From Gemmatimonadota bacterium (GTDB taxonomy: Bacteria; Latescibacterota; UBA2968; UBA8231), in contig PATE01000006.1 of NCBI GenBank assembly GCA_002712305.1, forward strand, positions 1-6,040: 6,040 nt of DNA, in the 5' to 3' direction. The notes beneath the pieces were generated by a model. It did no database searches. It worked only from the letters and a program-made list of their open reading frames with translations, and was not told the DNA's origin. Made by a program: the position numbers and the translations under genes. This document shows, in pieces, positions 1 through 6,040 of the stretch (position 1 is the stretch's first letter; each line of letters begins with the position of its first letter).

Positions 1-509
1 TTGAAGTGCGCCATCGCCGGTTGCGTGGCGCAGGTCGCATGGGTGAGCCCCCAGCGAACGGCATTGCCGAAGGCGAAACAACCGTCGTAACGAAGCCAGT
101 CTCTGAAAAACGAACCGGGGGCCACCGAAGGGACGATGCAGCGAAGCGCCGGATGTTGGCTGATCGCCGCCGGAATCTGCACGATCCCGTGATAGGACCG
201 ACCCCACATGCCGATGCGGCCATTACACCACGATTGATTGGCCACCCAGTCCAGCGTGGTCAGGCCATCTTCGGCCTCGTGGACCAGGGGCGTGAAGGTG
301 CCCGTCGAGTCAAACTTCCCACGGCAATCCTGCGTGACATAGGCATATCCCGCCTGGACAAATCGGGGAGCCAGCGACTCGAGAACCTGGCGGTGATAGG
401 GTGTGCGTTGAAGCACCACGGGAAAGGAGCCGGCACCGTCTGGTAGATAGACGTCCGTCGCCAGGTCACCGCCGACCCCGGGCACCTGGTGGTGAATGAG
501 GGTTCTCAT
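1..509 (-). CDS. CocE/NonD family (X-Pro dipeptidyl-peptidase S15-like) hydrolase, N-terminal part
   Basis: This is the N-terminal 169 codons of an alpha/beta-hydrolase; the C-terminus lies beyond the left edge. Translated from ATG at 507-509, it shows the family signatures in order: LATDVYLP (residues 16-23), RTPY (35-38) whose Tyr is the oxyanion-hole residue in CocE, DCRGKFDSTGTF (61-72), DWVANQSWCNGRIGMWG (87-103) and the nucleophile elbow GRSYHG (103-108) with Ser105. The catalytic Asp and His should lie in the missing part. Family members cleave esters or acyl/peptide bonds; the substrate cannot be told. No signal peptide is visible, so it is probably cytoplasmic. The start lies 16 bp after the stop of the ComA-type gene, so the two are probably one transcript. 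I see no clear Shine-Dalgarno before the ATG, which may mean translational coupling. The family is near certain; the function is not. Confidence 0.9.
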   Translation of the reverse strand, partial: MRTLIHHQVPGVGGDLATDVYLPDGAGSFPVVLQRTPYHRQVLESLAPRFVQAGYAYVTQDCRGKFDSTGTFTPLVHEAEDGLTTLDWVANQSWCNGRIGMWGRSYHGIVQIPAAISQHPALRCIVPSVAPGSFFRDWLRYDGCFAFGNAVRWGLTHATCATQPAMAHF

Positions 510-525
510 AGGGGCAGGCGCTGGC

Positions 526-1317
526 TCACGGGGACCCTGCGTTGACGCCCAGGCCCCGTCGAAATGCTTCCAGTGACAGAAGATCGTCGGGTGAACAGTT
601 GCCCACGTTCACCTGTGTGCCGTAGCGCTCGATCAACTCTCGGCGCAGACGATGGATATCGTGGTGATGTACGTTCGAGATCCATGGGCCTGGCAGTTCG
701 AACATCACCTTGTCCAGGCCCACAACCTGAACGATTTCGTCGATGGCCCGCGCCGTTTCTACATCTTCGTCGAAGATTTCCGCTGCCTCGAGCAATAGAA
801 CACTACTGCCCGCATCCATGCAGGCCCTGGCGTTGTCGAGTAGCGGTATGGGGTTGTCGAGCCCCTCCTTCTTGCCCACTTCACCCAACACCTTCAAGCC
901 GAATTCCTGCACCGCCCGTTCGATGATCTGCCGCTTCCAGTCCACCGTGACGGGAGCAATGTTGTCGGAGACCTCCACCCAGCGATACCCCGCCTCTACA
1001 CACGCGGGCAGGTAACGATCGAGCTGACCGTGAACCTCCGCATACTCGAGGTACTGCCCACCGGGAAAAGGCTCGATGTTCATCGACACGTATTGCTCGA
1101 TTTTCTGCCCGAGCAGTTCGGCCGAATAGAGTCGCGACATGCCCACAGCGATCTTGGCGAAGTCGAAATGGTCCCCACACGTTTGCGTCAGGTCGCGCTG
1201 CTGCTGCAACCCCACCCCCCAGTCGGCGACCATCGTCAACCCCGTGGTTCGAGGCTTGGACGTGCGCTCGTGCGCCTGCGCACCGTCGAGCCCTGCAAAT
1301 GGATGAGGTGTCGTCAT
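526..1317 (-). CDS. comA: Phosphosulfolactate synthase, ComA family
   Basis: The 263-residue product matches the ComA family in length (about 250-260) and pattern. Known members add sulfite to phosphoenolpyruvate to make (2R)-phospho-3-sulfolactate, the first step of coenzyme M synthesis in methanogens and a route to sulfolactate in some bacteria. Visible blocks are KPRTTGLTMVADWG (21-34), DFAKIAVG (52-59), PGGQYLE (85-91), VEVSDN (114-119), GEVGKKEG (145-152), LLLEAAE (174-180) and VNVGN (237-241), followed by LEAFRRGLG (249-257). An in-frame ATG lies 72 bp upstream (1389), but I chose 1317 because it forms an ATGA overlap with the preceding stop, has AAGGCGG 7 nt upstream, and the extension is unlike the family. 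It could instead be a paralogue of other function, like plant Hsa32. No ComB, ComC or sulfolactate gene is visible, so the pathway is inferred only. Confidence 0.88.
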   Translation of the reverse strand: MTTPHPFAGLDGAQAHERTSKPRTTGLTMVADWGVGLQQQRDLTQTCGDHFDFAKIAVGMSRLYSAELLGQKIEQYVSMNIEPFPGGQYLEYAEVHGQLDRYLPACVEAGYRWVEVSDNIAPVTVDWKRQIIERAVQEFGLKVLGEVGKKEGLDNPIPLLDNARACMDAGSSVLLLEAAEIFDEDVETARAIDEIVQVVGLDKVMFELPGPWISNVHHHDIHRLRRELIERYGTQVNVGNCSPDDLLSLEAFRRGLGVNAGSP

Positions 1318-2906
1318 CTTGCATCCGCCTTGAGTGGGAATCGATTCGTTGCTCCTGCCGCTAAAGACACTGGCGCGAATTCCCCCCAAAATGGACGCCA
1401 GTGAAACTGACAGCCTTGATCACCGCCGTTGAACAGGAGGACCTCGCCGTCCCCACCGACGGCGGGACGAACCAGCGACAGGACCTCAGCCGGAAGTCGA
1501 TGAGCCCCCATAGAATCCTGAAACTCGACCGTGGGGCGCACCTGGCCGAAGACGTCTCGCGTCCCCAGAAGCAGGGGTCCGTAACACCCGGTCACCGTGC
1601 CGGCACTCCAGTTTCGCCCGTGACCGGCAGCGACAGAGCAGATGGCACCCCCCATGTCCGCGTGTTCCCGCCCGCCGCGAAGAATCCGTCGCGCCATGGA
1701 GAACTTACGCGCCGCCAGATCGAGAGAACGCCTGGCGTAGTCGACATCCCCCGTCAGTTGGTAGGCGAGCGCCAGGGCCGCCGTCGAAGGCTGCAGCAGA
1801 GGCTGTGCGGATCCGTCCTCTGCCCATTCGCCCCAATACAACATGTCGGCCCGTTTCCCCGGCCCCGGATCGCGGTGGCCGGGGTGTTCGGGCAACAGCA
1901 AAGCCAAAGGCGCGTCGCTTGGCGCGGGAAACCGACCGATCACGTCTATCAGCTCCGCATCGAAGCGCGTGTCTTGAAAGACCTGGCGATAGTGAGCGAT
2001 GGCAACCGCCGTCACATCGCCAAATCGATCGTCCACCTGATCGATGAGGGTGCCCACAAGTCGACTCGCCGCGTCGCGGAAGATCTCGTCACCGGACGCC
2101 TCGAACAGGTCGCCGTAGCATTGTACGGCTCCCGAGGCCAGATGATTCTCCACACCCGCCAGGGGATCTCCATCGATCTTGTGCGCCAGGGCAACCATGC
2201 CGCGCATCTCGGGTCTGCCCCTGACCTGTTCCCAGTGCAGGGGCCGTCCGGCTTGATTCCAGGCGAGCGGAACGTCACCTGGAGCATCCAGCAATCTCTC
2301 TGCACGCTTGCGCCCGTAGCGGAGGGCCCACTCAAGATATCGACCGTCTCGATCCCCCAGAACACGGTGGGCCGCCAAGGCGATGTGCACGAACCGCAGA
2401 TGCTCCGCCACTTCGAGGGCGAAGCGCGGATCATCACTCACCTCACGTGAGCCGATCTTCCAACTGTGGAAGACATCCCGCTCCATGTCGTACCAGTCGG
2501 GGATTTCGTCGACCCAGTTGCCGATATGGTGGGCCGCATCCTCCAGCGCGTCGCGTGCACTTGTGTCGTCCGGGCACAGACCCAGATAACGAGGCAGGAA
2601 CAGCAGGAAAGGTTCGGTGCCGTGGTGGGCCTCGGCCTCAGGCTCGTAGCCATGGTGACCATCGGTACGCACCCACGTCAGCAGGTCGGCCAGCAACGAA
2701 CGAAATCGATCGAGGATCGCCTCTTCGCCGGTGACCAGATAGTGCCCGAACCAGGTGAGTGCGTAGTTGGCCTCGTCCTCACCGCCGTGGTTGCGGTGTG
2801 GGCCGTCCATGAGGCTGCTCTGCTCGAGCCAGCGAGTCAGATCGGTACGGAGCGTTCGAACGGAGGCGTGTGTCTGTTGCAGATTCGACACGTCGGGGTC
2901 AGACAC
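1314..2906 (-). CDS. Unrecognised protein, probably an alpha-helical (six-hairpin-like) enzyme
   Basis: About 530 residues from GTG 2904-2906. I do not recognise a named family. The protein is rich in amphipathic helices and in His, Trp and acidic residues. Segments such as HGGEDEANYALTWFGHYL, EAHHGTEPFLLFLPRYLG, WYDMERDVFHSWKIGSRE and QPSTAALALAYQLTGDVDYA recall the helical hairpins of (alpha/alpha)6 toroids, the fold of many glycoside hydrolases and polysaccharide lyases; this is inference from texture only. Short charged motifs (HHGTE, DWYDME, HWEQ) would suit an active site. The C-terminal 60 residues (GEVLLFNGGDQ, then FHWRPFWGEF) look beta-rich. Its stop overlaps the ComA-type ATG (ATGA), so the two are co-expressed. 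The start is uncertain: the frame is open back to a TTG at 3083, but those 59 codons are Arg-rich and look non-coding. GTG 2891 and ATG 2810 are alternatives, and none has a good Shine-Dalgarno. No signal peptide is seen. Confidence 0.75.
   Translation of the reverse strand: MSDPDVSNLQQTHASVRTLRTDLTRWLEQSSLMDGPHRNHGGEDEANYALTWFGHYLVTGEEAILDRFRSLLADLLTWVRTDGHHGYEPEAEAHHGTEPFLLFLPRYLGLCPDDTSARDALEDAAHHIGNWVDEIPDWYDMERDVFHSWKIGSREVSDDPRFALEVAEHLRFVHIALAAHRVLGDRDGRYLEWALRYGRKRAERLLDAPGDVPLAWNQAGRPLHWEQVRGRPEMRGMVALAHKIDGDPLAGVENHLASGAVQCYGDLFEASGDEIFRDAASRLVGTLIDQVDDRFGDVTAVAIAHYRQVFQDTRFDAELIDVIGRFPAPSDAPLALLLPEHPGHRDPGPGKRADMLYWGEWAEDGSAQPLLQPSTAALALAYQLTGDVDYARRSLDLAARKFSMARRILRGGREHADMGGAICSVAAGHGRNWSAGTVTGCYGPLLLGTRDVFGQVRPTVEFQDSMGAHRLPAEVLSLVRPAVGGDGEVLLFNGGDQGCQFHWRPFWGEFAPVSLAAGATNRFPLKADAR
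1325..1331 (-). promoter_or_regulatory. Ribosome binding site of the ComA-type gene
   Basis: AAGGCGG sits 7 nt before the ATG at 1315-1317, inside the 3' end of the preceding gene. Together with the ATGA overlap it decides the start of the phosphosulfolactate synthase against the longer frame beginning at 1389. Confidence 0.6.
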
Positions 2907-3131
2907 GAGAAGACTCGTCGGTGGCAGGCAGGCGTGATCCGTCAGTAGTCGACGGTGGCCAGAGGAACATCTGGCGCGCCGGCAATCTACGAAAGCGTGG
3001 CCACGACGTGAAGACCGGGATCGACGCGACAACCCGTACGCAGTCGTCAGGCGAGGCACACGGGCACGGTCACAGGCGGCCAACTCCTTTTCGATCGGCC
3101 ACGCTGCCGTGCCTTCTACGTGTGTGCTTTT
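2907..3131. other. Gene-poor spacer between the two gene groups
   Basis: About 225 bp with no convincing coding frame. The minus-strand frame continuous with the downstream gene is open here, but encodes a very Arg-rich stretch with weak third-position GC preference. The other two minus-strand frames contain stops. It probably carries the leader, and perhaps the promoter, of the downstream operon; I found no sigma70-like -35/-10 pair worth calling. An imperfect GC-rich inverted repeat just after the porin TAG (minus strand GGCACG, loop GCAG, CGTGGCC, with one bulge) lacks a T-run, so it is not called a terminator. Confidence 0.5.
3084..3091 (-). promoter_or_regulatory. Strong Shine-Dalgarno-like AAAAGGAG without a matching start
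   Basis: On the minus strand AAAAGGAG is the best ribosome-binding-like site in the window. The in-frame TTG for the downstream large gene (3081-3083) touches it, with zero spacing, which is too close to be usable. The nearest well-spaced start is GTG 3071-3073, ten nt away, but that frame ends at TGA (3047-3049) after eight codons. It may be chance, a short leader peptide, or a relic of a former start. Confidence 0.3.
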
Positions 3132-3269
3132 CTAGAAATAGGTGGCGGCGCTGAACAGGACGGCTGCCGAAGTAGTCTCGTTGTCGAAACCATCCCGGCT
3201 CCAGTTATACTGGTAGTCGAGTTTGAACACAGCATCACTGACAGGTCGGAAGTTCAGCCCCAGAGTCAG
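3132..3269 (-). other. Out-of-gene C-terminus of the porin-like protein, beyond an in-frame TGA
   Basis: The frame of the upstream porin-like gene continues after its TGA for 45 sense codons to TAG (3132-3134). The translation reads as the last two or three strands of an outer-membrane barrel: it opens LTLGLNFRPVSDAVFKLDY and ends AAVLFSAATYF. The terminal Phe, preceded by alternating hydrophobic residues, is the classical signal recognised by the BAM machinery. It has no start codon or ribosome-binding site of its own, so it makes sense only as the end of the porin-like gene. Confidence 0.85.
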
Positions 3270-4286
3270 TCAGGTCTGGTGGTCGCCGTCGGTGTCGGTA
3301 TCGAAATCGACATTCCCCAATCGCGCCACAGCCGTAAACGAAGAAGTAGGGATGGCCGAGATCAGCCCTGAACCAAAGGGGCGACTCAACTGGGCGTAGT
3401 ATCCGCTCTGCGAACTGGCCAACAGGGGTTGCGTCGACGGGGCGTCGATGGAGGCACCGGCGAATTCGGCCTCGGCATTGAAGCCGAACCAGCTACCTTG
3501 AGCGTCGATCAGCCAGATCGTCAGATCCTGGCGCTCGTCGACCTTCAACCCTTCGATCTCCCAGTCATTGATCGGGCCCGTATGCAGGGACAGACCGATC
3601 TCCGTCGTCGGCGTCGGACTCGCGCCGATCCGGCCTACCCAGGAGGGCCGCCGGTTGTTGTCCTCTTGGTTGGCCTTACCCGCAGGGATCCGCGTCCCAT
3701 CCGCGTCACCGAGCAGGACCCCATCGTCATATCCGTTGACGGCATAGATCTCATAGGAGACGCGGGCATCCTTGGTTGGATAAAAAGCGCCATGGAATCC
3801 CATCCCCACCTCTGACAAGGCCGTGCCGATGAGATCTGTGCTCATCAGGGGTCGATCGGTTAGCTCGTTGGCCGGCGAATCATGGGCAAGATTGAACCGC
3901 CCGAGGGGCGCCAGCAGGATGCCCATACGAAAGGTCGCCGCCGGATGGAGCTCGAAATCCATCAGGGCCGCCTCGATGACGATCTCTTCGCCACCTTCTT
4001 CGAATTCCAGTTCAGCCACCATGCGCAGTCGATCGGAGATCGGCGCATAGGTAAACAGGTTGAAGCGCTTGGCCTCGAAGGTCAGCTCTTCGGAGAAACC
4101 TGCTTCGCGCTCCCAGCGGAAGTGGGTCTCCATATATCCACCGATGCGTGTTCCCCCTCCCGTTGCGTGGATGAAGGGTTTGTCGGTGATGCCGCCGGAA
4201 ACGAGGGGACGGTCCTGGGCCGACACAGCACTGGTCAGCAAGGTCCCGAGCAAAATCGCGTTCAGAGCAGGGCGCCAAGACGTCAT
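3270..4286 (-). CDS. Porin-like outer-membrane beta-barrel protein, apparently truncated by in-frame TGA
   Basis: The 338 codons to TGA begin with a clear Sec signal peptide: MTSWRPALN, then a hydrophobic core ILLGTLLTSAVSA with likely cleavage after Ala23 (VSA before QDRP). The mature part has porin features: GGYMETHFRWER (49-60), FEAKRFNLFTYAPISDRLRM (70-89), alternating beta-strands, AAEL/AALM-type strands and FRMGILLAPLGRFNLAHD (119-136), typical of phosphate-selective-porin-like proteins. If the TGA is ignored, the protein is 384 residues and ends in Phe like normal porins. The start was chosen because ATG 4284-4286 overlaps the Rieske stop (ATGA) and directly yields the signal peptide; the longer upstream frame is the antisense-like shadow of the Rieske gene. 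It probably forms a diffusion channel for the substrate of the module; the substrate is unknown. As written it lacks its last strands and would probably be degraded. Confidence 0.88.
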   Translation of the reverse strand: MTSWRPALNAILLGTLLTSAVSAQDRPLVSGGITDKPFIHATGGGTRIGGYMETHFRWEREAGFSEELTFEAKRFNLFTYAPISDRLRMVAELEFEEGGEEIVIEAALMDFELHPAATFRMGILLAPLGRFNLAHDSPANELTDRPLMSTDLIGTALSEVGMGFHGAFYPTKDARVSYEIYAVNGYDDGVLLGDADGTRIPAGKANQEDNNRRPSWVGRIGASPTPTTEIGLSLHTGPINDWEIEGLKVDERQDLTIWLIDAQGSWFGFNAEAEFAGASIDAPSTQPLLASSQSGYYAQLSRPFGSGLISAIPTSSFTAVARLGNVDFDTDTDGDHQT

Positions 4287-4750
4287 CGGATCTCGATCTC
4301 CACATCGGCGGCAATGTCCTTCACGGCATACCGTCGCAGGGGTTCGGTGGCGGGACCGCGCACGACGCGGCCATCGAGTAGAAAAGTGGAACCGTGGCAC
4401 TTGCAGGCGATGAAACCGCCGCGAGGGCGTACCTGGCAGCTCAGATGGGAGCACTCGGCGCCGATGGCGAGCCACTCGCCTTCACTGCGAATCAGCCAGA
4501 TCTTCTCCTGCAGGCCCGGGGCGTTCACAAGCAGTCCTGCGTCTTCCTCGATCTGCGCCAGCTGGTCGGCCGGAACACGCACGCGGCCATCGGCGACCAC
4601 GCCCTGAAAGCTCATCGCCGCAGCACATGCAGACAGCAGCGATGCCGGCACGAGAGCCGACGCGCCGGTCACGGCTGCGCATCGAAGGAACTGACGGCGC
4701 CCTTCGGGGGTGACCTCGTCGGCCGGATGGAGCTTCGATGGGGCAGCCAT
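4283..4750 (-). CDS. Rieske [2Fe-2S] protein with Tat signal and possible lipobox
   Basis: A 155-residue Rieske protein. The cluster-binding motifs are CSH at 100-102 and CKCH at 116-119, so the ligands are Cys100, His102, Cys116 and His119. Cys105 and Cys118 match the disulfide pair of high-potential Rieske proteins of bc1/b6f type, and CHGSTF (118-123) is the usual second-motif ending. The N-terminus has a Tat motif GRRQFLR (17-23), a hydrophobic stretch, and LSAC (39-42), which could be a lipobox; otherwise the segment is an uncleaved membrane anchor. Folded-cluster export by Tat is normal for this family. Its ATG overlaps the stop of the di-haem gene by one base (TAATG) and its stop overlaps the porin start (ATGA). 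No cytochrome b lies beside it, so it is probably an electron carrier for the DHOR protein rather than a bc1 subunit; that role is inferred. Confidence 0.93.
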   Translation of the reverse strand: MAAPSKLHPADEVTPEGRRQFLRCAAVTGASALVPASLLSACAAAMSFQGVVADGRVRVPADQLAQIEEDAGLLVNAPGLQEKIWLIRSEGEWLAIGAECSHLSCQVRPRGGFIACKCHGSTFLLDGRVVRGPATEPLRRYAVKDIAADVEIEIR

Positions 4751-5964
4751 TACAGCGACTTCACGAAAGCGATGACAGCTTCACGGTCGGCAGTCGCGAG
4801 GGCCGCAAACCCGTCACGGGCGGCTTGGGCCTCACCGCCGTGGAGCAGAATCGCATCCTCCACCGTGGTGGCCCTGCCGTCGTGCAGATAGAACTCCTGC
4901 CCACCGAGAAACTCGGCCACCAGACGCGTGCCCCACAGGGGCGCCGTCCGCCACTCGTAGCCATCGGCATCACCGTCGGGTCGATTATCCGCCAGGCCCT
5001 CTCCCATGTCGTGTAGCAGCAGATCGGAAAACAGGGCCACCGTCTGATTCGCCAGCTCGGGAATCTCGTGATCGCCGGTGCGGATTGAGGGGATGTGACA
5101 GGCGCTGCACTGCAAGCTGTTGAACAGGGCCTCTCCCGCCTCGACCTGTGCTGTGATGCGGCCCCGGGCCGGTGGTTGGAGAAGACGCACATACATCACC
5201 GTCTCCAGCACGGTATTGGCGGAGATCTCCGGATCGGGTGCGACGTCGCCGATAGAAACGGTCGCCGTATGTTGAGACTGGAAGTTCTCTTCCGGGATGA
5301 AGTCGTTCGTGACCCCCATGTCCTGCTGATAGGCTTCCGAAACCTGTTCGAGCAGCGAGGAGACCTGTGCCTTGCGGCTGAAGCGCCCCACGTGAACGCC
5401 GCTCCCGCCGCCGACGTGACGTTCAGAAACAAAGTCGGCGGCCGTCACCCAATTCACGCGGCCGGAGATCCCATCGCCATCGGCGTCATCGGGGTCTTCC
5501 AGATCGATGATCGTCTGTTCCGGGATCGCCTCGATGAGCCCCACCCCAAACACCGGGAGCGGCAGCCGGAAGGACTTGTCCACTCCAGCGGGCACCCCTT
5601 CGGGCACCAGTCGGATTCCGGGAATCACCTTGTCCTGATGCTGAGGGCCTCCCGCGTCGACAAGCAGATCACCACCGGCGCTGAAGCGGAAGAATCCGGT
5701 TTCCACCGATCCGCGCCCATCGCCGGGGTGACACCCCTCGCAGCTGACATTGTTGAAGATCGGTCCGAGCCCTTCGGCAACGGAGAAGGATTTCTCGAAA
5801 TTCTCGTCACCCTGCAGGAACACGGCATTCAGACTCTGGTCGAGCCCATCCAGGGGGGCTGCGAACTCGTCGCCCGCCGTTGGGGTTTCGGTCATCAGCG
5901 TATCGCAGGCACCGAGCAAACCGGCAGCTGCAGTGACCAGCAGGAGATGAATATGACGTCGCAT
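4750..5964 (-). CDS. Di-haem oxidoreductase (DHOR family, formerly DUF1111) lipoprotein
   Basis: A 404-residue periplasmic c-type cytochrome. Two haem-attachment motifs are visible: CEGCH at 75-79 and CSACH at 286-290. The N-terminus is a lipoprotein signal, MRRHIHLLLVTAAAG, with lipobox LGAC and lipidated Cys20. Family signatures include DGLDQSLNAVF (39-49), GLGPIFNNVSCEGCHPGDGRG (about 65-85), DADGDGISGRVNW (160-172, a calcium-loop-like motif), EWRTAPLWG (337-345), YLHDGRA (359-365) and LHGGEA (374-379), and the end FVKSL. DHOR proteins are predicted peroxidase- or thiol-oxidoreductase-like and often sit beside imelysin-type iron-uptake genes; none is visible here. ATG 5962-5964 was preferred to the TTG two codons upstream; AAGG lies 7 nt before it. 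It is the first visible gene of a three-gene overlapping set with the Rieske and porin-like genes. Confidence 0.93.
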   Translation of the reverse strand: MRRHIHLLLVTAAAGLLGACDTLMTETPTAGDEFAAPLDGLDQSLNAVFLQGDENFEKSFSVAEGLGPIFNNVSCEGCHPGDGRGSVETGFFRFSAGGDLLVDAGGPQHQDKVIPGIRLVPEGVPAGVDKSFRLPLPVFGVGLIEAIPEQTIIDLEDPDDADGDGISGRVNWVTAADFVSERHVGGGSGVHVGRFSRKAQVSSLLEQVSEAYQQDMGVTNDFIPEENFQSQHTATVSIGDVAPDPEISANTVLETVMYVRLLQPPARGRITAQVEAGEALFNSLQCSACHIPSIRTGDHEIPELANQTVALFSDLLLHDMGEGLADNRPDGDADGYEWRTAPLWGTRLVAEFLGGQEFYLHDGRATTVEDAILLHGGEAQAARDGFAALATADREAVIAFVKSL

Positions 5965-6040
5965 CGTCAAGCCTTGGGTGATGTGGACACACTGAGATGT
6001 GGAGCGCGCTGCGTTTTAGGTTTGGCTAAAGCAATTAACC
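5965..6040. other. Upstream region of the di-haem/Rieske/porin operon
   Basis: 76 bp at the right edge with no gene seen. The distal part (6016-6040) is noticeably AT-richer than the rest of the window and may hold the promoter of the operon, or the end of a further upstream gene outside the window. I found no -35/-10 pair with correct spacing, so no promoter is called. Confidence 0.35.
5972..5975 (-). promoter_or_regulatory. Weak ribosome binding site of the di-haem gene
   Basis: AAGG, 7 nt before ATG 5962-5964, is a short but correctly spaced match. It favours this ATG over the in-frame TTG at 5968-5970, which would lie almost on top of the site. Confidence 0.35.

Noticed and set aside
1401-2450. 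Long open frame of 349 codons on the plus strand
   Set aside because: It lies antisense to the large minus-strand gene, is Arg/Gln/His-rich with no recognisable motif, and overlaps a better frame joined to its neighbour by ATGA. High GC produces such shadows.
3092-3131. Rho-independent terminator after the porin-like gene
   Set aside because: Only a short imperfect stem is present, and no T-run follows it on the minus strand.
3270-3272. Selenocysteine or a reassigned UGA (Trp) codon in the porin-like gene
   Set aside because: UGA also ends the ComA-type, Rieske and large unassigned genes at tight junctions with the next start, so it is a normal stop here. Selenocysteine in a terminal strand of a porin has no rationale, and the hairpin following the codon is weak.
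4287-4475. Longer start for the porin-like gene at 4475
   Set aside because: The extra 63 codons overlap the Rieske gene and are Arg-rich; the signal peptide begins exactly at ATG 4284-4286 with the ATGA overlap.
3882-4607. Plus-strand open frame of 241 codons opposite the porin-like and Rieske genes
   Set aside because: Both genes on the minus strand have clear motifs and signal peptides here; the plus-strand translation has none.
6000-6040. Sigma70-type promoter upstream of the di-haem gene
   Set aside because: TTGCTT and TAAAAC-like hexamers occur on the minus strand, but they are only about 10 bp apart, too close for a promoter.

Overview
The window is GC-rich and codes almost entirely on the minus strand. 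Long open frames on the plus strand are by-products of high GC. A porin-like outer-membrane protein, a c-type cytochrome lipoprotein and a Tat-exported Rieske protein point to a didermic (Gram-negative type) bacterium with periplasmic electron transfer. The ComA-type phosphosulfolactate synthase is not of the everyday proteobacterial kind and suggests a less-studied phylum. I cannot name the lineage from the sequence alone.

Read in the direction of transcription (high to low coordinates), there are two tight gene groups. The first, 5964 to about 3132, is an envelope module: a di-haem oxidoreductase (DHOR family) lipoprotein, a Rieske 2Fe-2S protein and a porin-like beta-barrel. They are joined by one-base (TAATG) and four-base (ATGA) overlaps, so they are almost surely co-transcribed and probably translationally coupled. 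The porin frame is cut by an in-frame TGA at 3270-3272. Beyond it the same frame continues for 45 codons that read as a normal outer-membrane C-terminus ending in Phe, then TAG. This is the most striking observation in the window: a one-base nonsense change, a sequencing error, or a leaky stop.

A stretch of about 225 bp (2907-3131) with no convincing gene separates the two groups. It holds a strong ribosome-binding-like AAAAGGAG that has no well-placed start for the gene downstream.

The second group, about 2906 to 1, is cytoplasmic in character: a large unrecognised protein that is probably an alpha-helical toroid, a ComA-type phosphosulfolactate synthase (ATGA overlap with the previous gene), and, 16 bp later, a CocE/NonD alpha/beta-hydrolase that runs off the window's left edge. 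The ComA-type protein suggests sulfonate chemistry (phosphoenolpyruvate plus sulfite), but the other sulfolactate or coenzyme M genes are not visible here. No tRNA, rRNA, CRISPR array, insertion sequence or integrase was seen.
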